A stretch of 52,225 nucleotides of DNA, from contig DATJTX010000017.1 in the NCBI GenBank assembly GCA_035502855.1, positions 1 to 52,225 of the forward strand. Reading direction: 5' to 3'. Both the position numbers and the translations under genes were made by a program. This DNA is from Candidatus Baltobacteraceae bacterium. GTDB taxonomy: Bacteria; Vulcanimicrobiota; Vulcanimicrobiia; Vulcanimicrobiales; Vulcanimicrobiaceae. Under the pieces are notes generated by a model. The model saw only the letters and a program-made list of their open reading frames with translations, was not told the origin of the DNA and made no database searches. Shown here one piece after another: positions 14,028-21,761 of the stretch (position 1 is the first letter of the stretch; each line of letters starts with the position of its first letter).

Positions 14028-15161
14028 TTACGTGAGGACCTGCTCCAGCTGATCCTGATCGCGCGCCATCACCAGCTCCATCGCGATGCGCTCGCCAACC
14101 GATACGTCGCGCCCCCAGCGGTAGGACGAATACGGTGTGTAGCGCGTGCCGGGCGATCCCGGAATGCGCAGCGAGACGTCGTAACAGACGAAATCCTTCG
14201 GCGGCCCGGCGACGATCGCGCATTGCAGCGCAAACGGACCGATCACGCCGGGCGGGTTCGCCTCGCGCGCCGCGGCGACGAACCGCTCGCCCATCTCGAA
14301 CGCCTTCTCCAGCATCGACTCGGTCAGCGTTGCCGCGATGTGTCCGGCTTCTTCGAGCCGCATCGGTACGGCGCGCACCGCCTCGAGCGCGGATGGCGGC
14401 ACGTTGCGGAACCCTTCCAGGTTCGTCTGCCGCCGCGTGTCGGTGCCCATCAGCTCCAATTCGCCCAGTAGAGGAGACGCGAAGAAATTCAGATTGATCG
14501 AGGGGCCCAGGAGATACTCCTCGATCACCGCATCGCGCACGCCTTCTTCGGTCAGCATTCCCTCGTAGCTCAAACGCTCGGCATTGGTGCGATATTCATC
14601 CGGTGACGACGCAAGAAAAAACGCGCGCTCGAAGCTCACCTTGGCGTGCGGGGCTTTGACCATCACCAGCCGGTCGATCTCGTCGGGCGAAGCGAACCGG
14701 CGCGGATGACGGATTCCCGCGCGCGCCATCAGCGCGTACTGATTGCCGGCTTCGTCGCGCTCCTCCACGCGCAGCAAGTACCGGTTTCCGAAGAACGGTA
14801 CGCGCATGCCGCGCTCGATCTCGTCGTAGCTGAACTTCTGGTGGAGATAGACTTCGAACGACCGGTTCGCGACAAAGACCGCGTTCCGGTCGAGCAACGC
14901 GCGCTGGATGCTCGCATCGAGCAGATCGGTGAACGCCCCAAGTTCGATCGTTTCGTCCACACAGCCGCGCGCGATCGGATGCTCGCGCCGGCGGAAATGC
15001 TCGGTATACGTGCGCTCGCGTCCCTTGGCGGTGATGACGAGATTGCGCAGCCCTTGCGCCCGTGCGCCCGACGCGACTTCGAGGGCCGAGTGACTGCCGA
15101 TCGAGGCGAGCGTCAACCGCGAGCGGTCGTAATGCGCCAGCGCCTCCGTTACGTAATCCAC
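14028..15161 (-). CDS. PurP-like ATP-grasp protein, divergent paralogue
   Basis: 377 residues. It aligns along its length with archaeal PurP (FAICAR synthetase): LTLASIGSHSALEVASGARAQG, GMRVPFFGNRYLLRVEERDE, GMLTEEGVRDAVIEEYLLGPSINLNFFASPL, GTDTRRQTNLEG, PPGVIGPFALQ. Two key zones differ. The glycine-rich nucleotide loop (GARGGRGYF in PurP) reads APHAKVSFERAFF. The metal/substrate segment EMSARVDGGTN reads YDVSLRIPGSPGTR. The canonical PurP is at 19586-20608. It may have lost FAICAR synthetase activity or changed substrate. It lies 12 bases after cydB. Confidence 0.8.
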   Translation of the reverse strand: MDYVTEALAHYDRSRLTLASIGSHSALEVASGARAQGLRNLVITAKGRERTYTEHFRRREHPIARGCVDETIELGAFTDLLDASIQRALLDRNAVFVANRSFEVYLHQKFSYDEIERGMRVPFFGNRYLLRVEERDEAGNQYALMARAGIRHPRRFASPDEIDRLVMVKAPHAKVSFERAFFLASSPDEYRTNAERLSYEGMLTEEGVRDAVIEEYLLGPSINLNFFASPLLGELELMGTDTRRQTNLEGFRNVPPSALEAVRAVPMRLEEAGHIAATLTESMLEKAFEMGERFVAAAREANPPGVIGPFALQCAIVAGPPKDFVCYDVSLRIPGSPGTRYTPYSSYRWGRDVSVGERIAMELVMARDQDQLEQVLT

Positions 15162-15173
15162 AGCTGCGCCCCG

Positions 15174-16157
15174 TTACTCCTCGACGATGAGCTTTCCCGC
15201 CAATTGCCGCAAGACGAACGTGCCGTAAATCAGGGTGGCGACAACGCCGACGATTGCCACCGTGAGAATGGTCGTGAGCGCACCCGCCGAGGGAACGGCG
15301 GTGAAGATCGAGATGCCGTGACCGGGTGGACGGCTCGGCAAAAGATACGGATACATCGTCGCCGCCGCTTGGACCAGCAGCGACGCGAGAAAGACCGACG
15401 ATGCGGCGAACGCGCCGCGCTCGTGTTTCCACAGCGAGGCGATCAGCAGATAGACCAGCGCCGCCAGCGAGAGCAGCGGGATCACGTCGATCCATGAGAG
15501 CGCGAGGCCGCGCGCGTCGATCGTCAGCGCGGAGAGCGCCACATAGAGCACGAGCACGACCGGCCACACGCGCGGAACCAACCGCCGGGCGCGTTCGGTC
15601 GCGCGGCCCTGCGTACGCATGACCAGGAAGAGCGTTCCGTGTAAGGCCAAGGCCGCAACCGCGAAGAGTCCCACCAGCACCGCATACGGATTGAGCAATT
15701 CGCCGAACGTACCGGCAAAGTAGCCTTGCGCATCGAGCGGCACGCCGCGTACGAGGTTGCCGAGGGCGACACCGAAGAGCAGGATCAGGAGCGCGCTCGA
15801 AGCCGCGAACGCCGCATCCCAGAACTGATGCCAGATTTCGCTCGGAAAGTGCGAGCGCAGCTCCATCGCGATGCCGCGAAACATCAGCAGCCAGAGCACG
15901 ACCACGAACGCCAGATAGAAGCCGGAGAACGAGGACGCATAGGCTTGTGGAAAGAGCGCGAAGAGCGCACCGCCGGCCGCGATCAGCCACACCTCGTTGC
16001 CGTTCCAGAACGGTCCGATGCTCTCCATCGATCCTGCGCGCTCGCGATCCGACCGCGCAACCAGCGGTGTGATCGTCGCCACGCCGAGATCGTAGCCGTC
16101 GAGCAGCACGTACATCGCGAGCATGAACGCGATCAGCGTGAATGCGGCGATGCTCAT
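15174..16157 (-). CDS. cydB: Cytochrome bd ubiquinol oxidase subunit II
   Basis: 327 residues, several hydrophobic helices, and the family motif YVLLDGYDLGVATITPLVA near residue 17. GPFWNGNEVWLIAAGGALFALFPQAYA is also diagnostic. Partner of CydA in the high-affinity quinol oxidase of the inner membrane. The start overlaps the cydA stop (ATGA). No CydX-like ORF was recognised downstream; the next gene is the PurP paralogue. Confidence 0.96.
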   Translation of the reverse strand: MSIAAFTLIAFMLAMYVLLDGYDLGVATITPLVARSDRERAGSMESIGPFWNGNEVWLIAAGGALFALFPQAYASSFSGFYLAFVVVLWLLMFRGIAMELRSHFPSEIWHQFWDAAFAASSALLILLFGVALGNLVRGVPLDAQGYFAGTFGELLNPYAVLVGLFAVAALALHGTLFLVMRTQGRATERARRLVPRVWPVVLVLYVALSALTIDARGLALSWIDVIPLLSLAALVYLLIASLWKHERGAFAASSVFLASLLVQAAATMYPYLLPSRPPGHGISIFTAVPSAGALTTILTVAIVGVVATLIYGTFVLRQLAGKLIVEE

Positions 16158-17458
16158 GGACCGATCGCAATCTCACGCAGCACGAGGTACAAGAACAGCA
16201 CGCCGAGCAAGAAGTACATTCCGGCGAACCCGATCAGCGTGAAGATCGTCTCGCCGGTCACGACCGTCGGCGAAATGCCTTGTGCGGTGCGCATGATCCC
16301 GTAAATGATCCACGGCTGGCGCCCGACCTCGGTCGTGACCCAGCCGGCTTCGTTGGCGATGTACGGAAAGGGCATCGCCAGCAGCAGCAGCCACAGGATC
16401 GGCGTCGCGGTAAAGATGCGTCCGCGCCAGAGCGCAAGTCCGGCGAGTACCGCAATCCCCGCGAAGATCGTGCCGAGTCCCACCATCACGTGGTAGGCGT
16501 AGTAGGTCAGTTCGACCGGCGGCCAGAGCTCGGTGGCGTACGCGTTCAAGCCTTGCACGTTCGCGTTGAAGTTTCCGTAAGCGAGGAAGCTCAACACGTC
16601 GGGCACGAAGATCGGATCGATCAGGGTTTTGTTCTGCGTGTCAGGCATGCCGATGATCGCCAGCGGCGCGCCCTTGGTCGATGCAAAGAGCCCTTCCATC
16701 GCGGCGAGCTTGACCGGCTGGTACGCTGTGACGTCGTCGCCGTTGCGATCGCCGGTCGGAAAGATCACGAGTAACGAAAAAATCAGCGCCACGATTACGC
16801 CCGCGTCGACGAAGCGGCGGCCGAGCGCATTTTCGCGATTCGAAAGCAGATAATACGCGCCGATGCCGGCCACCACGAATCCGCCGGCGACGAGCGCCGC
16901 GCACAGCACGTGAAGATATTGCCACCACGCGAACGTCGAGAGCAAGACCGCCGCCAAACTGGTCGATGCGATCCGCCCGTTCGCGAGCAGCTCGTAGCCG
17001 ACCGGATGCTGCATCCACGCGTCGGTGGCGACGATGAAAAAGCCGGAAAGCCACGAGCCGAGCCACACGATCACGGCCGACGCCGCGTGCAGCACCGGCG
17101 CGACGCGCCCCTTTCCGTAGAGCAGCACGCCGAGAAAGATCGACTCGAGAAAGAACGCGTAGATGCCTTCCATTGCCAGCGGCTGCCCGATCACCGCACC
17201 GCTCACGGCCGAAAAGACGGCCCAATTCGTGCCGAACTGAAACTCCATCGGGATGCCGGTCACGACGCCGATCGCGAAATTGATGGCGAAGATCTTCGTC
17301 CAGAACGCTGCCGCGCGGGCCGCCTCGCGATCGCCGCGCGCCGCTTCGATCGTATAGAGCGCGACGAACGGCGCGAGTCCCATCGTGGTGATCGGGAACA
17401 GATAATGGAACATGATCGTGAACGCGAACTGAATCCGGTCTGCGATCACGACGTCCAT
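16154..17458 (-). CDS. cydA: Cytochrome bd ubiquinol oxidase subunit I
   Basis: 434 residues. Haem ligands expected for CydA are visible: H18 in FHYLFPITTMG, a histidine in YLHVLCAALVAGGF, and methionine in YYAYHVMVGLG. GRQPWIIYGIMRT and GIPMEFQFGTNW are family signatures. The protein is shorter than the E. coli long Q-loop form, consistent with the short-loop group. It reduces O2 with quinol and contributes to growth at low oxygen. Confidence 0.96.
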   Translation of the reverse strand: MDVVIADRIQFAFTIMFHYLFPITTMGLAPFVALYTIEAARGDREAARAAAFWTKIFAINFAIGVVTGIPMEFQFGTNWAVFSAVSGAVIGQPLAMEGIYAFFLESIFLGVLLYGKGRVAPVLHAASAVIVWLGSWLSGFFIVATDAWMQHPVGYELLANGRIASTSLAAVLLSTFAWWQYLHVLCAALVAGGFVVAGIGAYYLLSNRENALGRRFVDAGVIVALIFSLLVIFPTGDRNGDDVTAYQPVKLAAMEGLFASTKGAPLAIIGMPDTQNKTLIDPIFVPDVLSFLAYGNFNANVQGLNAYATELWPPVELTYYAYHVMVGLGTIFAGIAVLAGLALWRGRIFTATPILWLLLLAMPFPYIANEAGWVTTEVGRQPWIIYGIMRTAQGISPTVVTGETIFTLIGFAGMYFLLGVLFLYLVLREIAIGP

Positions 17459-17478
17459 TTTGCGGTACCGCTATCCTC

Positions 17479-18465
17479 TTAGCTCTTCGTCGCGGGGAAG
17501 AGCTGATCGAGCGCCGGTCCCATGGCACGTTCCGAAACTTCGACTGCCGCGGCGCCGAAATTGACCATCGTCACATGCTTCAGGTCGGCGTCACCGTATC
17601 CGTGACCGCTCACCGCGCCGCTGCAATCGAGCAGCGCCAGGCGGACGACCGCATGCGACGCGCCGGTGACGCCGGATTGCTCGATCCGCACGGTGGGCAC
17701 CACGATCCCTTGCACACCGTTCGCGGAGCACAATTGCGGCGCCGTCGTAACGGCGGAGAGGTGATCGATCGACGCTCCGACCTTCACCTCGAGTTTGCGC
17801 TGTTGCATCTGTTCCGCAAGCGAATGGGTGATGTCGTCGGCGCGCGGATCGGCGATGCCCGGCTGGCCAACGGGGAGCAGAAGATACGCCGCTCCGGACG
17901 CCGGTTGCGCTACGGGCGCGGCGCTAGGATCCGCGCCGGTAGCCGCACTCTCTGGGATCGTCGCGTGGACGTACTTCTGCACCGCCTCCTGCGCCGCGCT
18001 CGCAAAGGCGGCGTCGACGGCGGCACCGAGATTCCCGACGGAATACACGCCGCCCGGATTTTGATCCCCGGTCGTCACCGTGCTCCAGAGAACCCTGCCA
18101 TTACACCCGACGACATCGAGGCGAAGCTCGACGTGCGTCGGATAGTGCAGAACGGTCACGAAACTAACGGCTACCCGCTTCATCGTCTGCTCGGAACGGC
18201 CGTCCGGAATGAGCACAGCCCAGGCGTTGTTCGTCGCGCAGATTTTTGCCGCGGTTGAAACCGCGTCGATATGATCGATCGGCGCGACGGTCGGTACCGT
18301 CATCCCTGCAGCAGCAAAATCGGCGAGAATCGCCTCCGTCACTGCGGCCGCGTGGGGGTCGGTGCTGTTGGGCTCCTCGAACGGCACCAGCACGAGTCCC
18401 TTGGGCGGGGCCGCGGCGCACGCCAAAAACACGAGCACGACTGCGATCGAACGTAGATTCCGCAT
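17479..18465 (-). CDS. Exported protein with two tandem copies of one domain
   Basis: 328 residues with a signal peptide (MRNLRSIAVVLVFLACAAAPP). Two halves repeat: VLVPFEEPNSTDPHAAAVTEAIL...IDHIDAVSTAAKICATNN and LLLPVGQPGIADPRADDITHSLA...IDHLSAVTTAPQLCSANG. Each unit has one conserved cysteine in (I/L)C(A)xN. The linker at about 170-190 is alanine/proline-rich. The fold recalls small exported domains that bind peptidoglycan or small molecules, but I recognise no family. It lies between another exported protein gene and cydA. Confidence 0.7.
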   Translation of the reverse strand: MRNLRSIAVVLVFLACAAAPPKGLVLVPFEEPNSTDPHAAAVTEAILADFAAAGMTVPTVAPIDHIDAVSTAAKICATNNAWAVLIPDGRSEQTMKRVAVSFVTVLHYPTHVELRLDVVGCNGRVLWSTVTTGDQNPGGVYSVGNLGAAVDAAFASAAQEAVQKYVHATIPESAATGADPSAAPVAQPASGAAYLLLPVGQPGIADPRADDITHSLAEQMQQRKLEVKVGASIDHLSAVTTAPQLCSANGVQGIVVPTVRIEQSGVTGASHAVVRLALLDCSGAVSGHGYGDADLKHVTMVNFGAAAVEVSERAMGPALDQLFPATKS

Positions 18466-18480
18466 ACGCCACCTCGTACG

Positions 18481-19605
18481 TTATTGGGCGGCCAGGACCT
18501 TGCGTGCTTGCGGGGAGTCTTGATACTCGACCGTCAGAATCCCCCGCAAATGCGACGCCGCCGCCACCGCGTCGGGTGAATTCATCCGCTCCAGCGTCGT
18601 GAGACAGCTGTACAACAGCTTGGGCATGTCCCGGTCGCGCGGATAGACTTTGTGCATGTCGTCGATCGACTGCGCCACGAGTACGGTCTGGGCAGCTTCG
18701 CGGTTGCCGTAGTTGTAATTCAGCATGAAGTTGATCCGCTTGAGTTCGTTCTCGATGCCGAGTATCGAGTACCCCATCTGACCGAAGTATTCATCGGCCG
18801 GGGCAAGCGTCGTCAAGTACTTGTCGGCCGGCATCGAGGTGACGGTCGCGATGATCAGCGGTGAGGTCAGGTCTTTGAGCCGCTGCACGATGATCTTGGC
18901 GTTCGCGCGATCGCCGGCGGTATAATTCCCCACGCCGGCCGCGGCGTTTTCGGCGGCTTGTACGAACGCGGGCCCGTAGGTCGTGGGTAGGTGCGCCAAG
19001 GGGAAATTGGTTTGCGCCGCCTTCTGGAACGCCAGCGATCGCCACGAGGGGTCGTTGGTGAGGAGCCAACCGCGCCAGTTCGCTTCCAACGTCTGCAGCC
19101 GTGTGTCGACGTCGGCCGGATACGTTGCCGCGTTGGCGCGTGCGTCCTGATCGGCCAGAGCCGCCAGCTTCTCCGGATCGTCTTCGGAGTTGACGCGCTC
19201 GAGCAGGGCGTTCGCTTCGCCGACCAGCGTCGGATCGGTGCTGTTGCGGCTCACCCAGACCGCTGCCTCCCGCACGTACCACACCGCGGCGTCGTGGTTG
19301 GTGAGCGGATTGTAGTGCAAGCCCGAGCCGATCTGCACGGTCAAGGTTTCCAACTGCGCGAAGGCCGGATCGTCCGGACGCTGCAGCGCGTACGCGCGCC
19401 CGGCGTTGAAGATCGTCGAGAGATAGATCTCCTGATCGCGAAAATCCCACTGCGCCGCGGCCGCTTTGTCGTAGGCCGCCTTCATCTGTTGATAGAGCAC
19501 CTCCGGATCGGCCTCCATCGTAGCGCGCGCCGGCAGCGCAACTCCCGCGATGACCGCGGTCAACGCGCACGTGAGCAACATCCGTCTAAAAAACTGAGCC
19601 ATCAT
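18481..19605 (-). CDS. Exported protein of unknown function, alpha-helical
   Basis: 374 residues. An N-terminal signal peptide (RRMLLTCALTAVIAGVALPARA) is followed by a helix-rich, alanine-rich body with TPR-like patterns (DQEIYLSTIFNAGRAYALQRPDD). No catalytic motif seen. The start lies 20 bases inside the end of purP, so it is translated from the same messenger as the purine genes. Confidence 0.7.
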   Translation of the reverse strand: MMAQFFRRMLLTCALTAVIAGVALPARATMEADPEVLYQQMKAAYDKAAAAQWDFRDQEIYLSTIFNAGRAYALQRPDDPAFAQLETLTVQIGSGLHYNPLTNHDAAVWYVREAAVWVSRNSTDPTLVGEANALLERVNSEDDPEKLAALADQDARANAATYPADVDTRLQTLEANWRGWLLTNDPSWRSLAFQKAAQTNFPLAHLPTTYGPAFVQAAENAAAGVGNYTAGDRANAKIIVQRLKDLTSPLIIATVTSMPADKYLTTLAPADEYFGQMGYSILGIENELKRINFMLNYNYGNREAAQTVLVAQSIDDMHKVYPRDRDMPKLLYSCLTTLERMNSPDAVAAASHLRGILTVEYQDSPQARKVLAAQ

Positions 19606-20608
19606 CCAAGACGAAACGCAAGTTATTGGTCAGAAGTGCGTTCTTGATCTCGCGAGCTATCCGCCGTCCGGTCGACATGGGCTCGGAATAGTTGAGGTAC
19701 GAGTAGGGTGACCCGTCGATGAAGAGGTTGGTTCCCGCCACGATGCGCGCCGAAATCTCCATCACGTAGAACTGGATGTCGGGCGTGATGATCGTCTCGA
19801 TGCAGAACGCACCGAACAAGCCCTTGGGTCCCGCGATCTCCTTGCTCACCCGTACCACGTTCTCGCCCATCCGTAACGCTTCGGCCAGCATCGATTCGCG
19901 CAGGCTCACCGGCTGATTGCCGACCACGACGTAAGACGGACTCACGTCCATGCCTTCCTGAGCCGCCGCCGGAATGCGCCCCAGCGAATCGACGTTGGTT
20001 TCGTAGCGCCGGTCCATCGACATGATCTCGAGCCGGTCTTCGAGCGGCGAGTAGAAGTAGTGAATGTAGAGCGGCACGCCGATGATGTACTCTTGAATCG
20101 TATACGCCTTCTTCAGCTCTTTCGAGCGCTTCTCGAAGTCGCTCGCGTCGCGGATGAACATGTAGCCTTTGCCGCCGCCCGCCCCGTAAAGTTTCACGAT
20201 CACCGGCCGGTCGATTTCCTCGCCGGTCTTGAATTGCCGCGGCATCTTGATGCCCGCGCGCGTAAGCCAGTCGCGCTGCAGCTCGCGGCTCGCTTCCCAA
20301 TCCAGCACCGCTTTGTTGCCGAAGTACGGGATCGTCATGCGTTTGTGTTCTTCGAGCGAAAGATACGCGACGAAGGACCCGTGGGGAACGATGATGACTT
20401 TGCGCCGCTCGAGTTCGCCCATCAATCCGGGAAATTCGGAATAGCTGTCGACGGCGATGATTTCGTCGACGAATGCGAACGAGCGATAGAGACGCTCCGT
20501 CTCCCGCGTCGGCACGGCGAGCGTGTGAAAGCCTTCGTCGTGCGCCCCCTTGAGAATTTGGAGCGCGGAGTGCGAGCCAAGCGTCGCGATCGTATACGGC
20601 CGGTTCAT
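19586..20608 (-). CDS. purP: FAICAR synthetase (formate-dependent, archaeal-type PurP)
   Basis: Converts AICAR + formate + ATP to FAICAR, the penultimate purine step, in place of the folate-dependent PurH domain. 340 residues from ATG 20608 (ATGA overlap with purS). Family landmarks: TIATLGSHSALQILKGAHDEGF, VPHGSFVAYLSLEEH, IPYFGNKAVLDWE, the ATP loop KLYGAGGGKGYMF, MSMDRRYETNVDSLGRIP, and the C-terminal EISARIVAGTNLFIDGSPYS. All are typical of archaeal PurP. It is embedded in a bacterial purB-C-L-Q-S run. Confidence 0.93.
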   Translation of the reverse strand: MNRPYTIATLGSHSALQILKGAHDEGFHTLAVPTRETERLYRSFAFVDEIIAVDSYSEFPGLMGELERRKVIIVPHGSFVAYLSLEEHKRMTIPYFGNKAVLDWEASRELQRDWLTRAGIKMPRQFKTGEEIDRPVIVKLYGAGGGKGYMFIRDASDFEKRSKELKKAYTIQEYIIGVPLYIHYFYSPLEDRLEIMSMDRRYETNVDSLGRIPAAAQEGMDVSPSYVVVGNQPVSLRESMLAEALRMGENVVRVSKEIAGPKGLFGAFCIETIITPDIQFYVMEISARIVAGTNLFIDGSPYSYLNYSEPMSTGRRIAREIKNALLTNNLRFVLDDGSVF

Positions 20609-20994
20609 TCCGGATAGATTGCCCTTTCGATGGCGGGATTGCAAAGCAGAGACTCCGCGGCCTGCCGCAGCACGCGCGCTTCGGCCGGGACGTTGGCGGC
20701 CTGGTAGAGCCGCCAAGCGACAGGCCGATTGGGATCGTCCTGGACGATCCATAGCTCGCCCGGGCGGGGCGCATCCTGCCCGAGGGCGGTCACGATATGT
20801 TTGTTCGGATTGAAGAGCGATTCGTCGCGCTCGACCCGCGCGGCGAGCGTTGCCGCGTCGGGCGTCGCGTCCGAACGCACGATCTGCGCGCGCTCGACCC
20901 GTGTCACGTCCACACCCAGCCGGCGCAGGGTAACCAGCGCGGTGTAGGCCGCATTGTCGGGAATCTTCAGATTGATCGCGACCGCATGGTTCAT
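20605..20994 (-). CDS. purS: PurS-like FGAM synthase subunit, enlarged
   Basis: 129 residues against about 80 for typical PurS. Both ends look PurS-like: INLKIPDNAAYTALVTLRRLGVDVTRVERAQIV and a tail ESLLCNPAIERAIYPE resembling LLANPVIEDYEV. About 45 extra residues are inserted in the middle (RVERDESLFNPNKHIVTALG). PurS holds PurQ and PurL together in the FGAM synthase complex. Position between purQ (ATGA overlap) and purP supports the call; sequence alone is weaker. Confidence 0.75.
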   Translation of the reverse strand: MNHAVAINLKIPDNAAYTALVTLRRLGVDVTRVERAQIVRSDATPDAATLAARVERDESLFNPNKHIVTALGQDAPRPGELWIVQDDPNRPVAWRLYQAANVPAEARVLRQAAESLLCNPAIERAIYPE

Positions 20995-21761
20995 ACGCGC
21001 CGCACGCCTTCGACGAAACTGCGAAAGAGCAGGTCGCCGCCCGAAGTCGCGAGCATTGCATCGCCGCGGCGCTGGTCAGGATGATTGAACGTCCAGGCAT
21101 CGCGCTCGGGATGCGGCATGATCGCGAGCACGTTCCCTTCGCGATTGACCAGCGCGGCCGCACCGAGCGCGGATTGGTTGGGACTGGCGCTCTCGTCCAC
21201 GCTTCCATCCTCGTGCGCGTACACGAACGCAACGTGATCGCCGCTGCGCAGTTCTTCGAGATGCGGTGCATCGGCAGCGAGCCGCCCTTCGCCGTTGGCG
21301 GCCCAAGCGGGAATGAGCGCGTCGTGCCGCAGTGCCGCCGTGATCGCGCTGCGTGCCGGTTTCACGCTGAGTTTGACGTGGACGTGCGCGCACACGAAAT
21401 GCGGCACCGGGCCGTTACGCGTAAATGCCGCCGTCGGGCGGCGAAGCTCGCCTGTCCCCGGCACCAGCCCCGCTTCGAGCAGAATCTGCGCGCCGTTGCA
21501 GATGCCCAGCACCAATTTTCCGCCCTGCGCACCGGCGATCACGTGATCCATCATCGCATCGTGCGCGGCGATCGCGCCGGCGCGGATGCGGTCTTCGTAC
21601 GCAAAGCCTCCGGGCAGCACGTAGGCATCGAACGCGGGCAGCAGCGATGCGCGGCTCCAGTGCACCAGATGCGCGTCGCCGCCGCACTGCGCCAGGATAC
21701 GCACGGTCTCGCACTCGGAGTTCGTACCCGGAAAGACCAGCACAGCGATGCGCTTGCTCAC
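20991..21761 (-). CDS. purQ: FGAM synthase glutaminase subunit
   Basis: Supplies ammonia to PurL. 256 residues from GTG 21761, overlapping the purL stop (GTGA). Class I glutaminase signatures: VLVFPGTNSECETVR, VLPGGFAYEDRIRAGAIAA, nucleophile in LVLGICNGAQILLEAGLVP, and the histidine/glutamate pair in IMPHPERDAW. The open frame upstream of the start is a shadow of purL. Confidence 0.96.
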   Translation of the reverse strand: MSKRIAVLVFPGTNSECETVRILAQCGGDAHLVHWSRASLLPAFDAYVLPGGFAYEDRIRAGAIAAHDAMMDHVIAGAQGGKLVLGICNGAQILLEAGLVPGTGELRRPTAAFTRNGPVPHFVCAHVHVKLSVKPARSAITAALRHDALIPAWAANGEGRLAADAPHLEELRSGDHVAFVYAHEDGSVDESASPNQSALGAAALVNREGNVLAIMPHPERDAWTFNHPDQRRGDAMLATSGGDLLFRSFVEGVRRV

